A stretch of DNA of 64,000 bases from Saccharopolyspora kobensis (GCF_900108315.1 NZ_FNVB01000005.1:434001-498000); one strand, 5' to 3'. Numbered from the stretch's first letter, positions 1 through 10,781 are shown. Program-made: numbers and translations. The notes: generated by a model not told the origin, from the letters alone.

Positions 1-230
1 ACGTTGACGAAGTGCTCGTTCATCAGCCGAGCGGTCTCGTCGTCCTCGAACGACTCGTGCGCCATCACGTGACACCAGTGGCAAGCGGCGTACCCGACGG
101 ACAGCAGGACCGGCACATCACGGCGCCGGGCCTCGGCGAACGCCTCGGGCGACCAGGGCCACCAATCGACCGGGTTGTCGGCGTGCTGGAGCAGGTACGG
201 GCTGGTCGCGCCCGCGAGCCGATTAGCCAT
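1..230 (-). CDS. DUF255 thioredoxin-like protein (YyaL/SPATA20 family), N-terminal part
   Basis: The reverse strand opens with an ATG at 228-230 and reads [20 protein letters not shown], then a WWPW segment and a CHWCHVM motif. This is the characteristic N-terminus of the COG1331/DUF255 family, a thioredoxin-fold domain joined to a six-hairpin glycosidase-like domain. Only about 76 residues are inside the window; the gene runs off the left edge. The CxxC (C-H-W-C) is intact. The M. tuberculosis homologue is Rv1084, which also lies close to mca. The biochemical role of the family is not established. Confidence 0.9.
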   Translation of the reverse strand, partial: MANRLAGATSPYLLQHADNPVDWWPWSPEAFAEARRRDVPVLLSVGYAACHWCHVMAHESFEDDETARLMNEHFVN

Positions 231-286
231 GCCCCCAGCCTCCCACTGCCCGCCGAACCCTGACCAGCGGGCGGCTCGACGAAGAC

Positions 287-327
287 GGGCGGGCCCGGTC
301 GCGCTCCCGACGCGACCGGACCCGCCC
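287..327 (-). terminator. Strong hairpin downstream of the DUF4232-type gene
   Basis: The arms GGGCGGGCCCGGTCGCG (287-303) and its near-perfect complement (311-327) form a 17-bp stem with one G-T pair and a 7-nt loop. It sits just past the stop of the leftward gene ending at 350, so it most likely ends that transcript. There is no clear U-tract, as is common in high-GC actinomycetes. Confidence 0.65.
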
Positions 328-349
328 GGGACCGGTGATCTTCCGCGGC

Positions 350-856
350 TCAGGCGCCGGGCTGGATCGGGCCGACCTGGGTGCCGGCGTCGACGGTGAT
401 CTCGCCCAGCGCGCTGCTCACGCCGGAGAGCGAACCGTCGGCCTCCGGCAGGCGGAAGTCCACGCGGTCCGCCGGGGTGCCGCCCGGGAAGTTGCGGACC
501 TGGATGTCGAAGTGGACCGGCTGGCCGGGCCCGAAGACGACCGTCCGGCCTTCGCCGTAGGCCTCGGTCTGCACGCCGAGCGGCGCTTCGCCGCGGTAGA
601 ACACGACCTCGGCGGGCGAGCCGTTGAGCGTGCAGGGCGCGCTCGCGTCCATCGCGGTGAGCGTGACGTTGTAGTGCGAGTGCCCCGCGCTGCTGTCGGA
701 GGGCGTGACGGTCGCGTCGAAGATGCCCGGCGCGCACGCGCTCGGCGGCGGGGGCGGCGGCGTCGCGAGGGCCTGGGAAGCGTTGAAACCGACTCCCGCG
801 ATCACGGCGATCGCGAGCGACGCGCCGAATGCGCTGCGGCGGAAGAACTGGCTCAT
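350..856 (-). CDS. Exported DUF4232-like protein
   Basis: The 168-residue product begins [20 protein letters not shown], a signal peptide with cleavage plausible after the ALA near residue 29, followed by a Pro run. The mature part has the layout of DUF4232 proteins: one Cys near the start, a conserved H-Y-N-V-T-L stretch, a second Cys in C-T-L-N-G and a beta-rich end. The two cysteines could form a disulfide. The ATG at 854-856 was chosen over upstream starts because AGGGAG lies just upstream and the signal peptide begins there. There is no lipobox, so it is probably released rather than lipidated. Its role is unknown. Confidence 0.8.
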   Translation of the reverse strand: MSQFFRRSAFGASLAIAVIAGVGFNASQALATPPPPPPSACAPGIFDATVTPSDSSAGHSHYNVTLTAMDASAPCTLNGSPAEVVFYRGEAPLGVQTEAYGEGRTVVFGPGQPVHFDIQVRNFPGGTPADRVDFRLPEADGSLSGVSSALGEITVDAGTQVGPIQPGA

Positions 857-1155
857 CGAAAGGCTCCCTGGTGGTCTCGTTCCCTTGCACCCCTGAAGAC
901 GGCTCGGGGCGGCAGCGGTTGCCGACGTCGGGCCGATAGTCGGATCGGCCACTCCGGGGCAACCTCGCCGCTTCCCGCGCCTCTGGGGTGAACCGGCCGC
1001 CGTTTCCGGGACGTGCTTGAGTAGGACGAGGACTTCTCAGAAAATGTGTTAACAACGAGATCGACCTCGGGAGCGGTTTTGACATCGACGACGATGTGCG
1101 CCTCCACCCGCGACGACACGGCGGTCAAGGCCGTCGTGCGGCCGCAGGAGTAGCG
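857..1155. other. Divergent intergenic region before the DeoR-type gene
   Basis: This 299-bp gap separates the leftward DUF4232-like gene from the rightward DeoR-type gene and must hold both promoters. Visible signals are an 8-bp palindrome TGTTAACA at 1047-1054 in a locally AT-rich patch and a TTGACA hexamer at 1079-1084 without a convincing -10 partner. The palindrome is a candidate operator; nothing else stands out. Confidence 0.35.
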
Positions 1156-1995
1156 GTGGCGGGCAGGACGCGACCGCCGGACGCGGTGGTCGAGCAGCGG
1201 CGGCAGGACGTGCTGCGGCAGGTCATCGAGCACGGCGAGGTCCGGATCACCGATCTCGCGGAGCGCTTCGAGGTCAGCCTCATGACGATGCACCGCGATC
1301 TCGACGCGCTCGTCGACCGGCGGCTGGTGCGCAAGCTGCGGGGCCGGGTGACGGCCTACCCGTCGCTGACCCTGGAGACCGCGACGCGCTTCCGGGTCGG
1401 GCTGCAGGTCGCCGAGAAGGAGGCGCTGGCCGATGCGGCCGCCGTCGAGGTCCAGCCCGGCATGACGCTGCTGGTGGACGACTCCAGCACGGTGTTCCCG
1501 CTGGCCCGCCGGATCGCCGAGGTGGCGGCGCTGCGGGTGTTCACCAACTCGCTCACCGTCGCGCAGATCCTCGCCGGCGCCGGGCACGAGGTGGGCCTGC
1601 TCGGCGGCCGCTACCGCGCCGAGTTCGACTCGTGCACCGGCCCGGAGGTGCTCAAGGCGCTGGACGGGTTGCACGCCGACGTCTCGTTCGTGTCGGCGGC
1701 GGCCGTCACCGAGGGGCACCTGTTCCACCCGGTCCGGGACTACGCCGAGATCAAGCAGCGCATCGTCGGCCGCGCGACGCGCAACGTGCTGCTGGTCGAC
1801 CACTCCAAGTTCGGCAAGAGCGCGCCCTTCGCGCACGGCGACGTGGGCGCCTACGACCTGGTCGTCACCGATGCCGCCGCACCAGCCGCGGAGCTGGAGG
1901 CGATCCGCGGTCTCGACACCGGTGTCCGCGTCGTGCCGATACCCGGGCTCGCGGCAACAACAGATCCAGACAGGGGAACCGATGCGCGCAGTTGA
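1156..1995 (+). CDS. DeoR-family sugar-responsive regulator
   Basis: The 279-residue product has an N-terminal winged helix (R-I-T-D-L-A-E-R-F-E-V-S followed by a recognition helix M-T-M-H-R-D-L-D-A-L) and a C-terminal DeoR effector domain. Family hallmarks include L-V-D-D-S-S-T, F-T-N-S-L and the terminal V-L-L-V-D-H-S-K-F-G-K. DeoR proteins usually repress sugar operons and respond to phosphorylated sugars. The GTG at 1156 is preferred because AGGAG lies 5 nt upstream; an in-frame ATG exists at 1096 without a ribosome site. The gene is 24 bp from a xylulokinase, so it probably controls that kinase in response to a pentose phosphate. Confidence 0.85.
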   Translation: MAGRTRPPDAVVEQRRQDVLRQVIEHGEVRITDLAERFEVSLMTMHRDLDALVDRRLVRKLRGRVTAYPSLTLETATRFRVGLQVAEKEALADAAAVEVQPGMTLLVDDSSTVFPLARRIAEVAALRVFTNSLTVAQILAGAGHEVGLLGGRYRAEFDSCTGPEVLKALDGLHADVSFVSAAAVTEGHLFHPVRDYAEIKQRIVGRATRNVLLVDHSKFGKSAPFAHGDVGAYDLVVTDAAAPAAELEAIRGLDTGVRVVPIPGLAATTDPDRGTDARS

Positions 1996-2019
1996 CGGTC
2001 CGGCCGCAGGAGGAACGCG

Positions 2020-3399
2020 ATGAGCCTGGTCGCCGGGGTCGACTCCTCCACCCAGTCCACCAAGGTCGTGGTGTGCGACAGCGAGACCGGGCAGGTGGTG
2101 CGGGAAGGCCGCGCCCCGCACCCGGACGGCACGGTCGCCGACCCGGCCGAGTGGTGGCACGCGCTCACCACCGCCACCGCCGGACTGCTCGACGACGTGG
2201 CGGGCATCGGCATCGCCGCGCAGCAGCACGGCCTGGTGGCGCTGAACGAGCGCGGGGAGGTGGTCCGGCCCGCGCTGCTGTGGAACGACAATCGCTCCGC
2301 GCAGGCCGCGGCCGACCTGACCGCGGAGCTCGGCGGTGCGCGGGCGACCGCCGCCGCGATCGGCAGCGTGCCGGTGGCCAGCTTCACGGTCAGCAAGCTG
2401 CGGTGGATGGCCGAGCACGAGCCGGAGCTGGCCGACCGGGTCACCGACGTGCTGCTCCCGCACGACTGGCTGACCTGGCGGCTGACCGGCGAGGTGGTCA
2501 CCGACCGCGGCGACGCCTCGGGCACCGGCTACTGGTCGCCCGGCGAGGGCCGCTACCGGGAGGACGTGCTGGCCACCGCCTTCGGCGGCCGCACCCCGCG
2601 CACGCCCCGCGTGCTGGGCCCGGCGGAACCGGCAGGTCGCACGCCGGACGGCAAGCTGGTGTCGGCGGGGACCGGCGACAACATGGGAGCCGCGCTGGGC
2701 CTGGCGATCGGCCCGGGCGACGTCGTGGTGTCCCTGGGCACCAGCGGCACCGTGTTCGCCTCGGCGGAGCACCCGAGCGCCGATCCCACCGGCACGATCG
2801 CCGGTTTCGCCGACGCCACCGGGCGGTTCCTGCCGCTGGTGTGCACGCTCAACGCGGCTCGGGTCCTCACCTCGACGGCGGCGCTGCTGGGCGTGGAGAT
2901 GGCCGAGTTCGACCGCCTGGCCTGCGAAGCGGCCCCGGGCGCGGACGACCTCGTCCTGCTGCCGTACCTGGACGGCGAGCGCACGCCGACCCTCCCGGAC
3001 GCCAGCGGCACGCTGCTCGGTCTCCGCCGCGACAACATGACCCCGCAGAACCTGGCCCGCGCGGCGGTCGAAGGAATGCTCTGCGGCCTCGCGACGGGTG
3101 TCGACGCACTGCGCGAACAGGGCGTCGAGGTGCGCCGGGTGCTGCTCATCGGCGGTGCGGCGCAGTCCGAGGCGGTGCAGGTCGCGGCACCGCAGGTGTT
3201 CGGGGTTCCGGTGACGGTGCCCGCGCCCGCGGAGTACGTGGCCCGCGGCGCGGCCCGCCAAGCGGCCTGGGCCCTGACCGGACAGCAGCCGGACTGGCAC
3301 CTGGCCGGTGCGACGGAGCTGGAGGCCACCGACTCCTCGGCGGGCGAGCGAATCCGCCACCACCACCGAGAAGCCTTCACCCAGGTCCACGGCGGCTGA
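2020..3399 (+). CDS. xylB: Xylulokinase (FGGY family)
   Basis: This 459-residue FGGY kinase should phosphorylate D-xylulose to xylulose 5-phosphate for the pentose phosphate pathway. The N-terminus [10 protein letters not shown] is the FGGY phosphate-binding loop; the A-A-Q-Q-H-G and L-W-N-D-N segments are typical of xylulokinases. The second ATP-binding half carries S-L-G-T-S-G-T and G-G-A-A-Q-S. AGGAGG precedes the ATG by 7 nt. It is co-oriented with the DeoR regulator just upstream. No xylose isomerase or transporter is nearby, so the substrate could instead be another ketopentose or polyol-derived ketose. Confidence 0.9.
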   Translation: MSLVAGVDSSTQSTKVVVCDSETGQVVREGRAPHPDGTVADPAEWWHALTTATAGLLDDVAGIGIAAQQHGLVALNERGEVVRPALLWNDNRSAQAAADLTAELGGARATAAAIGSVPVASFTVSKLRWMAEHEPELADRVTDVLLPHDWLTWRLTGEVVTDRGDASGTGYWSPGEGRYREDVLATAFGGRTPRTPRVLGPAEPAGRTPDGKLVSAGTGDNMGAALGLAIGPGDVVVSLGTSGTVFASAEHPSADPTGTIAGFADATGRFLPLVCTLNAARVLTSTAALLGVEMAEFDRLACEAAPGADDLVLLPYLDGERTPTLPDASGTLLGLRRDNMTPQNLARAAVEGMLCGLATGVDALREQGVEVRRVLLIGGAAQSEAVQVAAPQVFGVPVTVPAPAEYVARGAARQAAWALTGQQPDWHLAGATELEATDSSAGERIRHHHREAFTQVHGG

Positions 3400-3401
3400 C
3401 G

Positions 3402-3438
3402 GTTCGTGAGCGCGCAGCGCGCCTGCGCGCTCACGAAC
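3402..3438. repeat. GTGAGCG dispersed hairpin, copy 1
   Basis: Perfect 15-bp arms (GTTCGTGAGCGCGCA at 3402-3416 and its complement at 3424-3438) around a 7-nt loop begin 2 bp after the xylB stop. It shares the CGTGAG(T/C)G ... C(A/G)CTCACG ends with hairpins near 12569, 17795, 23624 and 43972. It probably acts as the xylB terminator. Confidence 0.7.
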
Positions 3439-3515
3439 GTGCTCGAAAGACGGCCGTCGCGGTGGCCCGATCCACTACCGTTCCAACGGAAGTTGATCGA
3501 GCAGGGGGATCTCCG

Positions 3516-6215
3516 TTGCGACCAGGGCACCCGCAGTTCCAACCGAATCCGCGCCCGGCGGGACCACCGCCCGGCATGCCGCCAGGACCGCCACCCGCCC
3601 GTCCCCCGATGCCACCGCGACCCGCCGCACCGCCGCCCCCACCGCCGGTCGCGGAGGCGACGCAGGTCATCCGCACCGAGCCGAAACCCGAGGAGCCGAT
3701 CGACATCTTCGACCTCGCCGGTGTCGGTGATCCGCTCAAGCTCGACCCGAGCAAGCTCTGGCAGCGCCGCGAGGACGGGGAGCGCTACCGGATTCCCATC
3801 GGCGTGGACGAGAACCAGCAACCGGTGCTGCTCGACCTGCTCGGATCCAGGACCGCGTTCGGCGTCTTCGGCTCCACCGGCTCCGGCAGAGCCCCGTACC
3901 TGCACAGCCTCCTGTTCGGGATGGCCACGACGCACTCCCCGGCGGAGATCAGCTTCTTCTGCATCGGCGGCTCCGCCACTGAGCCGACCTGGAACTCGAT
4001 CACCGAACTTCCGCACCGGGCGGCTGTCCAGACGACCAGCGAGGGCCTCTACGACGAGCACCGGCTCATCGCCGCGCTGGAAGGCGAGCTGGAGCGGCGG
4101 GCCCAGCTCCTCGCCGGGATGTCCATGCAGCACTTCGCCGACTACCAGGCCATCGAGTCCCAGACCAGGTTCGGTCCGATGCCGCTGCTGGTGGTCGCGG
4201 TCGACATGCTCCCGCACTTCCTCGAAGAAGCACCGGGTTTCGAGCCAACCCTGGGGAAGCTGATGTCCGCGGGCCCGCTGGGAGTCAAGCTGCTCTTCAG
4301 CGCCTTCGGGCCAGATGAACTACCGAGGCGCCTCGCGCACCGATTCGGCTCGGTGGTGCTGCACACCTGCGCGGAATCCGACTCCAGGCCGCTGCTGGGA
4401 GACGACCGCGCGCTGCAGCTCCGGCCCGATCAGGCCTACCTGGTGGGCGGAGCCAAGAAACCGGTGTTGTTCCGCACCGCCCACGCCAACCTGCGCCACC
4501 CGTCGAGTTCCCCGGCCTACCGGTTGTTCGCAGACGGCTTGCAGCACAAGGCACCGCCGGCCAGGAAGCTCCTGCTGCCGAAACCCGGGACAGAACCGCC
4601 GTCCGGCGTGGACGCCCCGCTGCCTGCGCTGGCCACCAGCGAGGACCGCGGATACGGTGCCGAGAGCACATCGCCGCCAAGCGTCACCATCGGAACCGTC
4701 GACAACCCGCGCGAACACCGGAAGGACCCGCTGCGGCTGGACTTCACCGGCGCGGACAGCAGGATCGCGATCGTCGGGCGGCCCGGCAGCGGCAAGACCA
4801 CCGCGGTGCTGACCACCCTGATGGCACTGGCGCTGACCAGCACTCCGACCGAAGTCCGCTTCCACTGCCTGGCCTTCGGCGGCAACGGCCTGCTGCCGCT
4901 GCGGAACCTGCCGCACAGCGGTGCCGTCGTGCAGAGCCGGTCCCCGAAGCAGGTGGACCAGGCCCTGGCCCACCTGGAATCCACTTTGGACAACCGGGCG
5001 CGGTTCTTCGTCGCGGAGGGGATCGACTCCGCCGCCGACTTCCGCCGCAGGCGCACCGAAGCGGACCTCGGCGAGGAGGCCACCGACCACTTCCTCGTCG
5101 TCGACGGCTGGCCGGAGGTGCACCAGCACCCCGGCCTCGCCGAACGCGTGCTGCGCCTGGCGCGGCGCGGCTCGGAGCACGGCATCCACCTGATCGTCAC
5201 GGCCAACCGCTGGGACGACCTGCCGCGCGAACTGCGCGAACTCGTCGGCGGCCGGGTCGAGCTGCGGCTCACCGATCCGCGCGAATCGCTGATCTCCACC
5301 GCAGCGGCCCAACGGCTCCCGGACGAGGCCGGTCACTGCCTGCACCAGGAGCTGTGGGGCACGATCAACCTGCCCGTGCTCGACGACGACCTGCCCAGCT
5401 ACTTCGAGTACGTCGAATCCGGCCTGCCGGACGACCTGCCTGCCAAGACTCGGGAGCTCGTGGCCCGCATCGACGAGTCCTGGAAGGGGCCGCGCTTCCG
5501 CCAGCTCGGCCACGAGCGGACAGCGGTCGATCACGACGACCTCCCGCGGCCCGAACCGCACGCCATCCCGCTCGGCATCGACGACGGCGGCGAACCCGTG
5601 CTCCTCGACCTGAGCGGCGAGAACCCGCACCTGCTGATCACCGGCGGGCCGGAATCCGGCAAGAGCACGGCGATCCGCACCGTGCTGCGCGGGATCGCGA
5701 GCGCGTACTCGCCGAAGCAGGCCAAGGTGCTGCTGATCGACTACAAGCGCGAGCACCACCACGCGCTGATCTCGGAAGACCACCTGCTGGCGTGGAACCG
5801 CACCTGGGAGGACTCGATCCGGGACCTGGCGCAGGTCATCGCGTCCCTGCGCAAGCGGCGCGGCCCGGCCGCGTGGTCCGGCCCGGAGCTGTTCGTGGTC
5901 ACCGACGACTTCCACGAAGTCAGCCGCAGAGCGGAGCTGCGCTCGCTGGGCGGCCTCGACGAGTTCCTCCCGGACGCCCACGAGGTCGGCCTGCACCTGG
6001 TCGTGGCGGGCAACGGCCTGCACCCGCACCAGCGCAACAGCATCGTCGCCGGCCTCGGGCACTGCGCCCACCACCTCCTGCTGAAGGACGCGACCGGCCC
6101 CGAGTGGCTGACCGGCACCCCGGCCGAACGACCGCGGGAGCAGGGCGAAGCACGGCTGCTCGGGCCGGTCGGCCCGAGCGCGCGCCTCCGCTTCCCGGAG
6201 ATCCCACCGCCGTGA
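3516..6215 (+). CDS. EccC/FtsK-like triple P-loop ATPase lacking membrane anchor
   Basis: The 899-residue product starts with about 45 Pro-rich residues, then three RecA-like FtsK/SpoIIIE domains as in type VII secretion EccC proteins. Domain 1 has a degenerate Walker A (GSTGSGRA near 119-126, Lys replaced by Arg). Domain 2 has GRPGSGKTT near 421 with H-F-L-V-V-D-G-W as Walker B. Domain 3 has GGPESGKST near 710 with L-F-V-V-T-D-D. No transmembrane helices are seen, unlike full EccC. The TTG at 3516 follows AGGGGG by 7 nt. No ESX genes (EsxA/B, PPE, EccB/D/E, mycosin) are nearby. It may be an orphan EccCb-like motor or have taken a different role. Confidence 0.8.
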   Translation: MRPGHPQFQPNPRPAGPPPGMPPGPPPARPPMPPRPAAPPPPPPVAEATQVIRTEPKPEEPIDIFDLAGVGDPLKLDPSKLWQRREDGERYRIPIGVDENQQPVLLDLLGSRTAFGVFGSTGSGRAPYLHSLLFGMATTHSPAEISFFCIGGSATEPTWNSITELPHRAAVQTTSEGLYDEHRLIAALEGELERRAQLLAGMSMQHFADYQAIESQTRFGPMPLLVVAVDMLPHFLEEAPGFEPTLGKLMSAGPLGVKLLFSAFGPDELPRRLAHRFGSVVLHTCAESDSRPLLGDDRALQLRPDQAYLVGGAKKPVLFRTAHANLRHPSSSPAYRLFADGLQHKAPPARKLLLPKPGTEPPSGVDAPLPALATSEDRGYGAESTSPPSVTIGTVDNPREHRKDPLRLDFTGADSRIAIVGRPGSGKTTAVLTTLMALALTSTPTEVRFHCLAFGGNGLLPLRNLPHSGAVVQSRSPKQVDQALAHLESTLDNRARFFVAEGIDSAADFRRRRTEADLGEEATDHFLVVDGWPEVHQHPGLAERVLRLARRGSEHGIHLIVTANRWDDLPRELRELVGGRVELRLTDPRESLISTAAAQRLPDEAGHCLHQELWGTINLPVLDDDLPSYFEYVESGLPDDLPAKTRELVARIDESWKGPRFRQLGHERTAVDHDDLPRPEPHAIPLGIDDGGEPVLLDLSGENPHLLITGGPESGKSTAIRTVLRGIASAYSPKQAKVLLIDYKREHHHALISEDHLLAWNRTWEDSIRDLAQVIASLRKRRGPAAWSGPELFVVTDDFHEVSRRAELRSLGGLDEFLPDAHEVGLHLVVAGNGLHPHQRNSIVAGLGHCAHHLLLKDATGPEWLTGTPAERPREQGEARLLGPVGPSARLRFPEIPPP

Positions 6216-6216
6216 T

Positions 6217-6259
6217 GCGAAGCGGGGCCGCCCGGTCGCACCGGACGGCCCCGCTTCGC
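6217..6259. terminator. Bidirectional terminator between convergent genes
   Basis: The arms at 6217-6235 and 6241-6259 pair over 19 bp with one G-T pair and a 5-nt loop. The hairpin lies between the convergent ATPase gene (stop 6215) and the small membrane gene (stop 6267), so it can serve both transcripts. Confidence 0.75.
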
Positions 6260-6266
6260 TCCCCCG

Positions 6267-6587
6267 CTAAGGGGTTTCGTCTTTGCCGGGCTTGGTCTCG
6301 CCCTTCTCGGGTTCCGCTTCCGCGGCTTCGGCTTCGCGGGCCGCTTCGGCCCGCTTCACCTTGGCCGGTGCCGCCGCGGCGGCCTTGCCCTCGTCGAAGA
6401 CCACCGGCACCTTGCGCAGGTGCTTGGTCATCGAGCGGATCAGGAAGACCACCGCCACGGCGAACAGGATCAGCAGCACCAGGCCGACCGGGGAGGACTT
6501 GCCGAAGTCCTCGCCCTGCCCGCCCGGGTCGTTCGGCGGTGCCGGGGCCTGCGCGAGCACGTAGGCCGCGGTTTCCAGGGCAGTCAT
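6267..6587 (-). CDS. Small single-pass membrane protein, Rv1083-like
   Basis: The 106-residue product has one transmembrane helix ([17 protein letters not shown], about 34-50) followed by a basic and then a charged Ala/Glu/Lys-rich cytoplasmic tail. Its ATG overlaps the mca stop in an ATGA arrangement, so the two genes are translationally coupled. M. tuberculosis Rv1083 is a small protein of unknown function in the same place after mca (Rv1082). Function is unknown; the fixed linkage suggests a connection to Mca. Confidence 0.8.
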   Translation of the reverse strand: MTALETAAYVLAQAPAPPNDPGGQGEDFGKSSPVGLVLLILFAVAVVFLIRSMTKHLRKVPVVFDEGKAAAAAPAKVKRAEAAREAEAAEAEPEKGETKPGKDETP

Positions 6588-7465
6588 GCGCACACCTTCT
6601 CCTGCACACCGGAGAACAGGTCGTCCTCCGGCAACGTGGTGTCGACCAGGGACCGGACCAGCTCGTAGTCCTCGGTCGGCCACAGCTCCTGCTGGATGTC
6701 CAGCGGCACCGCGAACCACCTGCTGTTCGGGTCGATCTGGGTCGCGTGGGCGCGCAGCGCGTCATCGCGCTGCGCGAAGTACTCGGCGCACTCGACCCGG
6801 GTGGTGACCCGCTCGTCCGGATCGGGCCGCGAGGAGTCCCACTTGGCCAGCCACTCGCCGTAGGGCGACTCGATGTCGCGGGCCAGCAGCGCCTCGTGGA
6901 AGAGCTGCATGCGCTTTCGGGAGAAGCCGTGCGAGTAGTACAGCTTCAGCGGCTGCCACGGCTCCCCGGCGTCCTGGTACAGGTCGGGGTCGCCGGCCGC
7001 GTCGAAGGCCGCCACCGAGATCTCGTGGCACCGGATGTGGTCCGGGTGCGGGTAGCCGCCGTTCTCGTCGTAGGTGATCACCACGTGCGGGCGGAACTCG
7101 CGCATCACCGCGACCAGCTCCCGGGTGGACACCTCCAGCGGCGTGGTGGCGAACACGCCCTCCGGCAGCGGCGGCAGCGGATCGCCCTCCGGCAGGCCGG
7201 AGTCGACGAAGCCCAGCCAGCGGTGCTGCACACCGAGGATCTCGGCCGCCTTCGCCATCTCCTGCCGCCGGACCTCGGTGAGGTTCTCCACGACCTCGGG
7301 CCGGTCCATGGCCGGGTTGAGGATGCTGCCCGCTTCACCTCCAGTGCAGGTGACCACCATCACCTCGTGCCCGTCGGCCACGTAGCGCGCGGTGGTCGCG
7401 GCTCCCTTGCTGGACTCGTCATCCGGGTGCGCGTGCACCGTCATCAGCCGCAGCTTGTCCGCCAT
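6584..7465 (-). CDS. mca: Mycothiol S-conjugate amidase
   Basis: This 293-residue cytosolic zinc hydrolase cleaves mycothiol S-conjugates to a mercapturic acid for export plus GlcN-Ins for mycothiol resynthesis, a detoxification step specific to actinobacteria. The LmbE/PIG-L signature A-H-P-D-D-E (H13, D16 region) binds zinc, and the second motif P-H-P-D-H is present. Length and the ending L-V-R-S-L-V-D match Mca rather than MshB. It is divergent from the DUF4307 gene and overlaps the following membrane-protein gene, as in mycobacteria. Confidence 0.95.
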   Translation of the reverse strand: MADKLRLMTVHAHPDDESSKGAATTARYVADGHEVMVVTCTGGEAGSILNPAMDRPEVVENLTEVRRQEMAKAAEILGVQHRWLGFVDSGLPEGDPLPPLPEGVFATTPLEVSTRELVAVMREFRPHVVITYDENGGYPHPDHIRCHEISVAAFDAAGDPDLYQDAGEPWQPLKLYYSHGFSRKRMQLFHEALLARDIESPYGEWLAKWDSSRPDPDERVTTRVECAEYFAQRDDALRAHATQIDPNSRWFAVPLDIQQELWPTEDYELVRSLVDTTLPEDDLFSGVQEKVCA

Positions 7466-7555
7466 CGCCGGGTAATCCCCTCCTGCTTCGCAGCATCTCT
7501 CCTGAACACGGCCCCGCTGACAGGCCGCAGGACACCCCAGGGATACTTAACGCGG

Positions 7556-8092
7556 ATGTCGGGCCCCATTGTTCCCGGTGCGCCCGACGAACCGAGCGCC
7601 AGCCCCCGCGAGCGGGGGTCGGCAAGACCAGGCGAAAGGCTTCTCGAGCCGGTGACGCACCCGCAGATCCCGCAGGACCGGTACGGGTCGCGCGCGAAGA
7701 AGGCGCGACTGCGACCGGGCCGCCGCTGGCTGCTCTTCGCCGTCGTGCTCGCCGCCCTGGTCGGTGTGTCGGTCGTCGCCTACCAGAACTTCGGCACCGC
7801 GCCCATCGAGGGCAAGCAGGTCGCCTTCGAGATCGTCGGCGAGGACTCCGTCCGCATCGTGGTCGAGGTCCAGCGCGACGACCCGCAGCGCCCCGCCGCG
7901 TGCGTGGTGCGCTCCCGAGCCAAGTCGGGTGAGGAGATCGGCCGCAAGGAAGTCCTCATCCAACCTGCGGACGGCGTGACCAGGCAGGAAACTGTGTTGC
8001 GCACGTCTCCCGGACCGGCCACCGGGGAGGTGTACGGCTGCACTTACAACGTTCCTGAATATTTGTCCACCCACACGCGGCCAACTGGGTGA
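7556..8092 (+). CDS. DUF4307 membrane-anchored protein
   Basis: The 178-residue product has a charged N-terminal region, one transmembrane helix ([19 protein letters not shown] near residues 62-80) and a beta-rich extracytoplasmic domain with two cysteines. This is the DUF4307 architecture; Rv1081c occupies the same position between mca and greA in mycobacteria. The ATG at 7556 has no clear ribosome site, so the start is uncertain and an in-frame GTG lies near 7651. Function is unknown. Confidence 0.8.
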   Translation: MSGPIVPGAPDEPSASPRERGSARPGERLLEPVTHPQIPQDRYGSRAKKARLRPGRRWLLFAVVLAALVGVSVVAYQNFGTAPIEGKQVAFEIVGEDSVRIVVEVQRDDPQRPAACVVRSRAKSGEEIGRKEVLIQPADGVTRQETVLRTSPGPATGEVYGCTYNVPEYLSTHTRPTG

Positions 8093-8167
8093 AGACAGGC
8101 GTTCCACGCCGGGCGCTGGGAAAATGCAGCCCCTCGGCGTGGCGTTTCGTGCTATCGTCGAGCACAG

Positions 8168-8193
8168 CACGGCCCCGCGAGGGCCGTGTTTTT
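8168..8193 (+). terminator. Intrinsic terminator between DUF4307 gene and greA
   Basis: The stem CACGGCCC (8168-8175) / GGGCCGTG (8181-8188) with a 5-nt loop is followed directly by TTTTT. It lies about 75 bp after the DUF4307 stop and about 95 bp before the greA start. It is a classical Rho-independent terminator and could be the end of the upstream gene or part of the greA leader. Confidence 0.8.
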
Positions 8194-8285
8194 CCGTTAC
8201 TTGGCCATCGAGCCGGAAAACAATGCGGAAATGCAATGGTGCCCGTGATGGAGTCGCGGGACGCAGTCGACGAGGAGTGGTGACC

Positions 8286-8774
8286 GTGAGCGAGACCCAG
8301 GTGACCTGGCTGACCCAGGATGCTTACGACCGGCTCAAGGGTGAGCTGGACGAGCTCGTGGCCAACCGCCCGGTGATCGCCGCGAAGATCAACGAAGCCC
8401 GCGAGGAGGGCGACCTCCGGGAGAACGGCGGGTACCACGCCGCCCGCGAGGAGCAGGGCCAGATCGAGGCCCGCATCCGCCAGCTCCAGGAGCTGCTGCG
8501 CACCGCCAAGGTCGGCGACGTGCCCACCGAGTCCGGTGTGGCCCGCCCCGGGTCGGTGCTGACCGTCCGCTACGACGGCGAGGACGAGACCGAGCAGTTC
8601 CTGCTGGCCACCCGCGAGGAAGGCGCGCACGGCGACCTGGAGGTCTACTCCCCGAGCTCCCCGCTGGGGCAGGCGCTGCTGGACGCCAAGGAGGGCGAGA
8701 CCCGCGAGTACGAGCTGCCCAACGGCGGCACCATGAAGGTCACCCTGGTCAAGGCGGAACCCTTCGCCGGCTGA
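8286..8774 (+). CDS. greA: Transcription elongation factor GreA
   Basis: The 162-residue product rescues backtracked RNA polymerase by stimulating transcript cleavage. It has an N-terminal antiparallel coiled coil with the acidic tip motif [13 protein letters not shown] and a C-terminal FKBP-like domain ending [10 protein letters not shown]. The GTG at 8286 is chosen because GAGGAG lies 8 nt upstream; another GTG at 8280 is too close to that site. Synteny with Rv1080c supports the call. Confidence 0.95.
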   Translation: MSETQVTWLTQDAYDRLKGELDELVANRPVIAAKINEAREEGDLRENGGYHAAREEQGQIEARIRQLQELLRTAKVGDVPTESGVARPGSVLTVRYDGEDETEQFLLATREEGAHGDLEVYSPSSPLGQALLDAKEGETREYELPNGGTMKVTLVKAEPFAG

Positions 8775-8900
8775 CCCCTCCGGGGCGCTGCGCACGAGCC
8801 CGCCGCGGACCGCTTCTCGATCGTCGTTAGGCATCGAAAGCACTTGTGGCGCTTAAAAAGAAAAGAAAGACGAGTTCCACCGGAACATCGTTGAATCTCG

Positions 8901-8940
8901 CATCGCGGGCGCCCACGCATTGGGCGCCCGCGATGTTTTT
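8901..8940 (+). terminator. Rho-independent terminator after greA
   Basis: Perfect 15-bp arms CATCGCGGGCGCCCA (8901-8915) and complement (8921-8935) flank a 5-nt loop and are followed by TTTTT at 8936-8940. The U-tract orientation marks it as the end of rightward transcription from greA. It abuts the stop codon of the convergent Lrp gene. Confidence 0.85.
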
Positions 8941-9428
8941 CATTCCGCTGATTTCGCGAGGCGTTCCAGGAGCGGGCGCACTCGGGGTGCCACGGGGGTC
9001 GACAGGGCTATCGACGTCGAGGTGCGGCGGACTCCGGTGACGCCGACGACTTCGTCGATCACCCGCTGCAGGTCCGCGTTCGAGCGGGCCACCATTCGGA
9101 CGAACAGATCGCCCTGCCCGGTCGTCGCGTGCACCTCGCACACCTCGTCTATCGCGGCCAGCTGCTCGGCCACCAGCGCGCGGTGGCCCTGGGCGATCTC
9201 CAGCACCGCGAAGGCCGTGAGGCCGTAACCCATCGCCGCCAGGTCGAGCTCCGGCGGGAAGCCCAGCAGAATGCCGCGCTGCACCAACCGGTCCATCCGC
9301 GCCTGCACGGTGCCGCGAGCCACGCCCAGCCTGCGGGAGCACTCGAGCACGCCCAGGCGGGGCTCGTCGGACAGCAGCAGCAGGAGGCGCGCGTCCAGCG
9401 CGTCCAGGCCCTCGTCCTTGGGAGCCAT
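8940..9428 (-). CDS. Lrp/AsnC-family regulator, probable hppD regulator
   Basis: The 162-residue product has an N-terminal HTH (L-G-V-L-E-C-S-R-R-L-G-V-A-R-G-T-V-Q-A-R) and a C-terminal RAM/AsnC effector domain with G-Q-G-D-L-F-V-R. Lrp-type regulators form octameric discs and bind amino acids or related metabolites. GGAGGG lies upstream of the ATG. It is divergent from hppD across 144 bp, so it probably senses tyrosine, phenylalanine or a catabolite to control hppD; this is inference from position. Confidence 0.85.
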   Translation of the reverse strand: MAPKDEGLDALDARLLLLLSDEPRLGVLECSRRLGVARGTVQARMDRLVQRGILLGFPPELDLAAMGYGLTAFAVLEIAQGHRALVAEQLAAIDEVCEVHATTGQGDLFVRMVARSNADLQRVIDEVVGVTGVRRTSTSIALSTPVAPRVRPLLERLAKSAE

Positions 9429-9485
9429 GTCTCACCCTCCGCTCGTGATGAGGCGATTCATCCAGCCGATCCGATCGAATACTGA

Positions 9486-10781
<1,296 letters not shown>

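Noticed and set aside
853..3390. Long antisense open frame opposite the DeoR and xylB genes
   Set aside because: Composition is Arg/Gly/His-rich low complexity with no family motif; the plus-strand proteins are well conserved.
1632..3515. A very long open frame continuing upstream of the EccC-like gene through xylB
   Set aside because: It is an unused frame kept open by high GC. The region 2020-3399 is clearly xylB in another frame, and a ribosome site supports the TTG at 3516.
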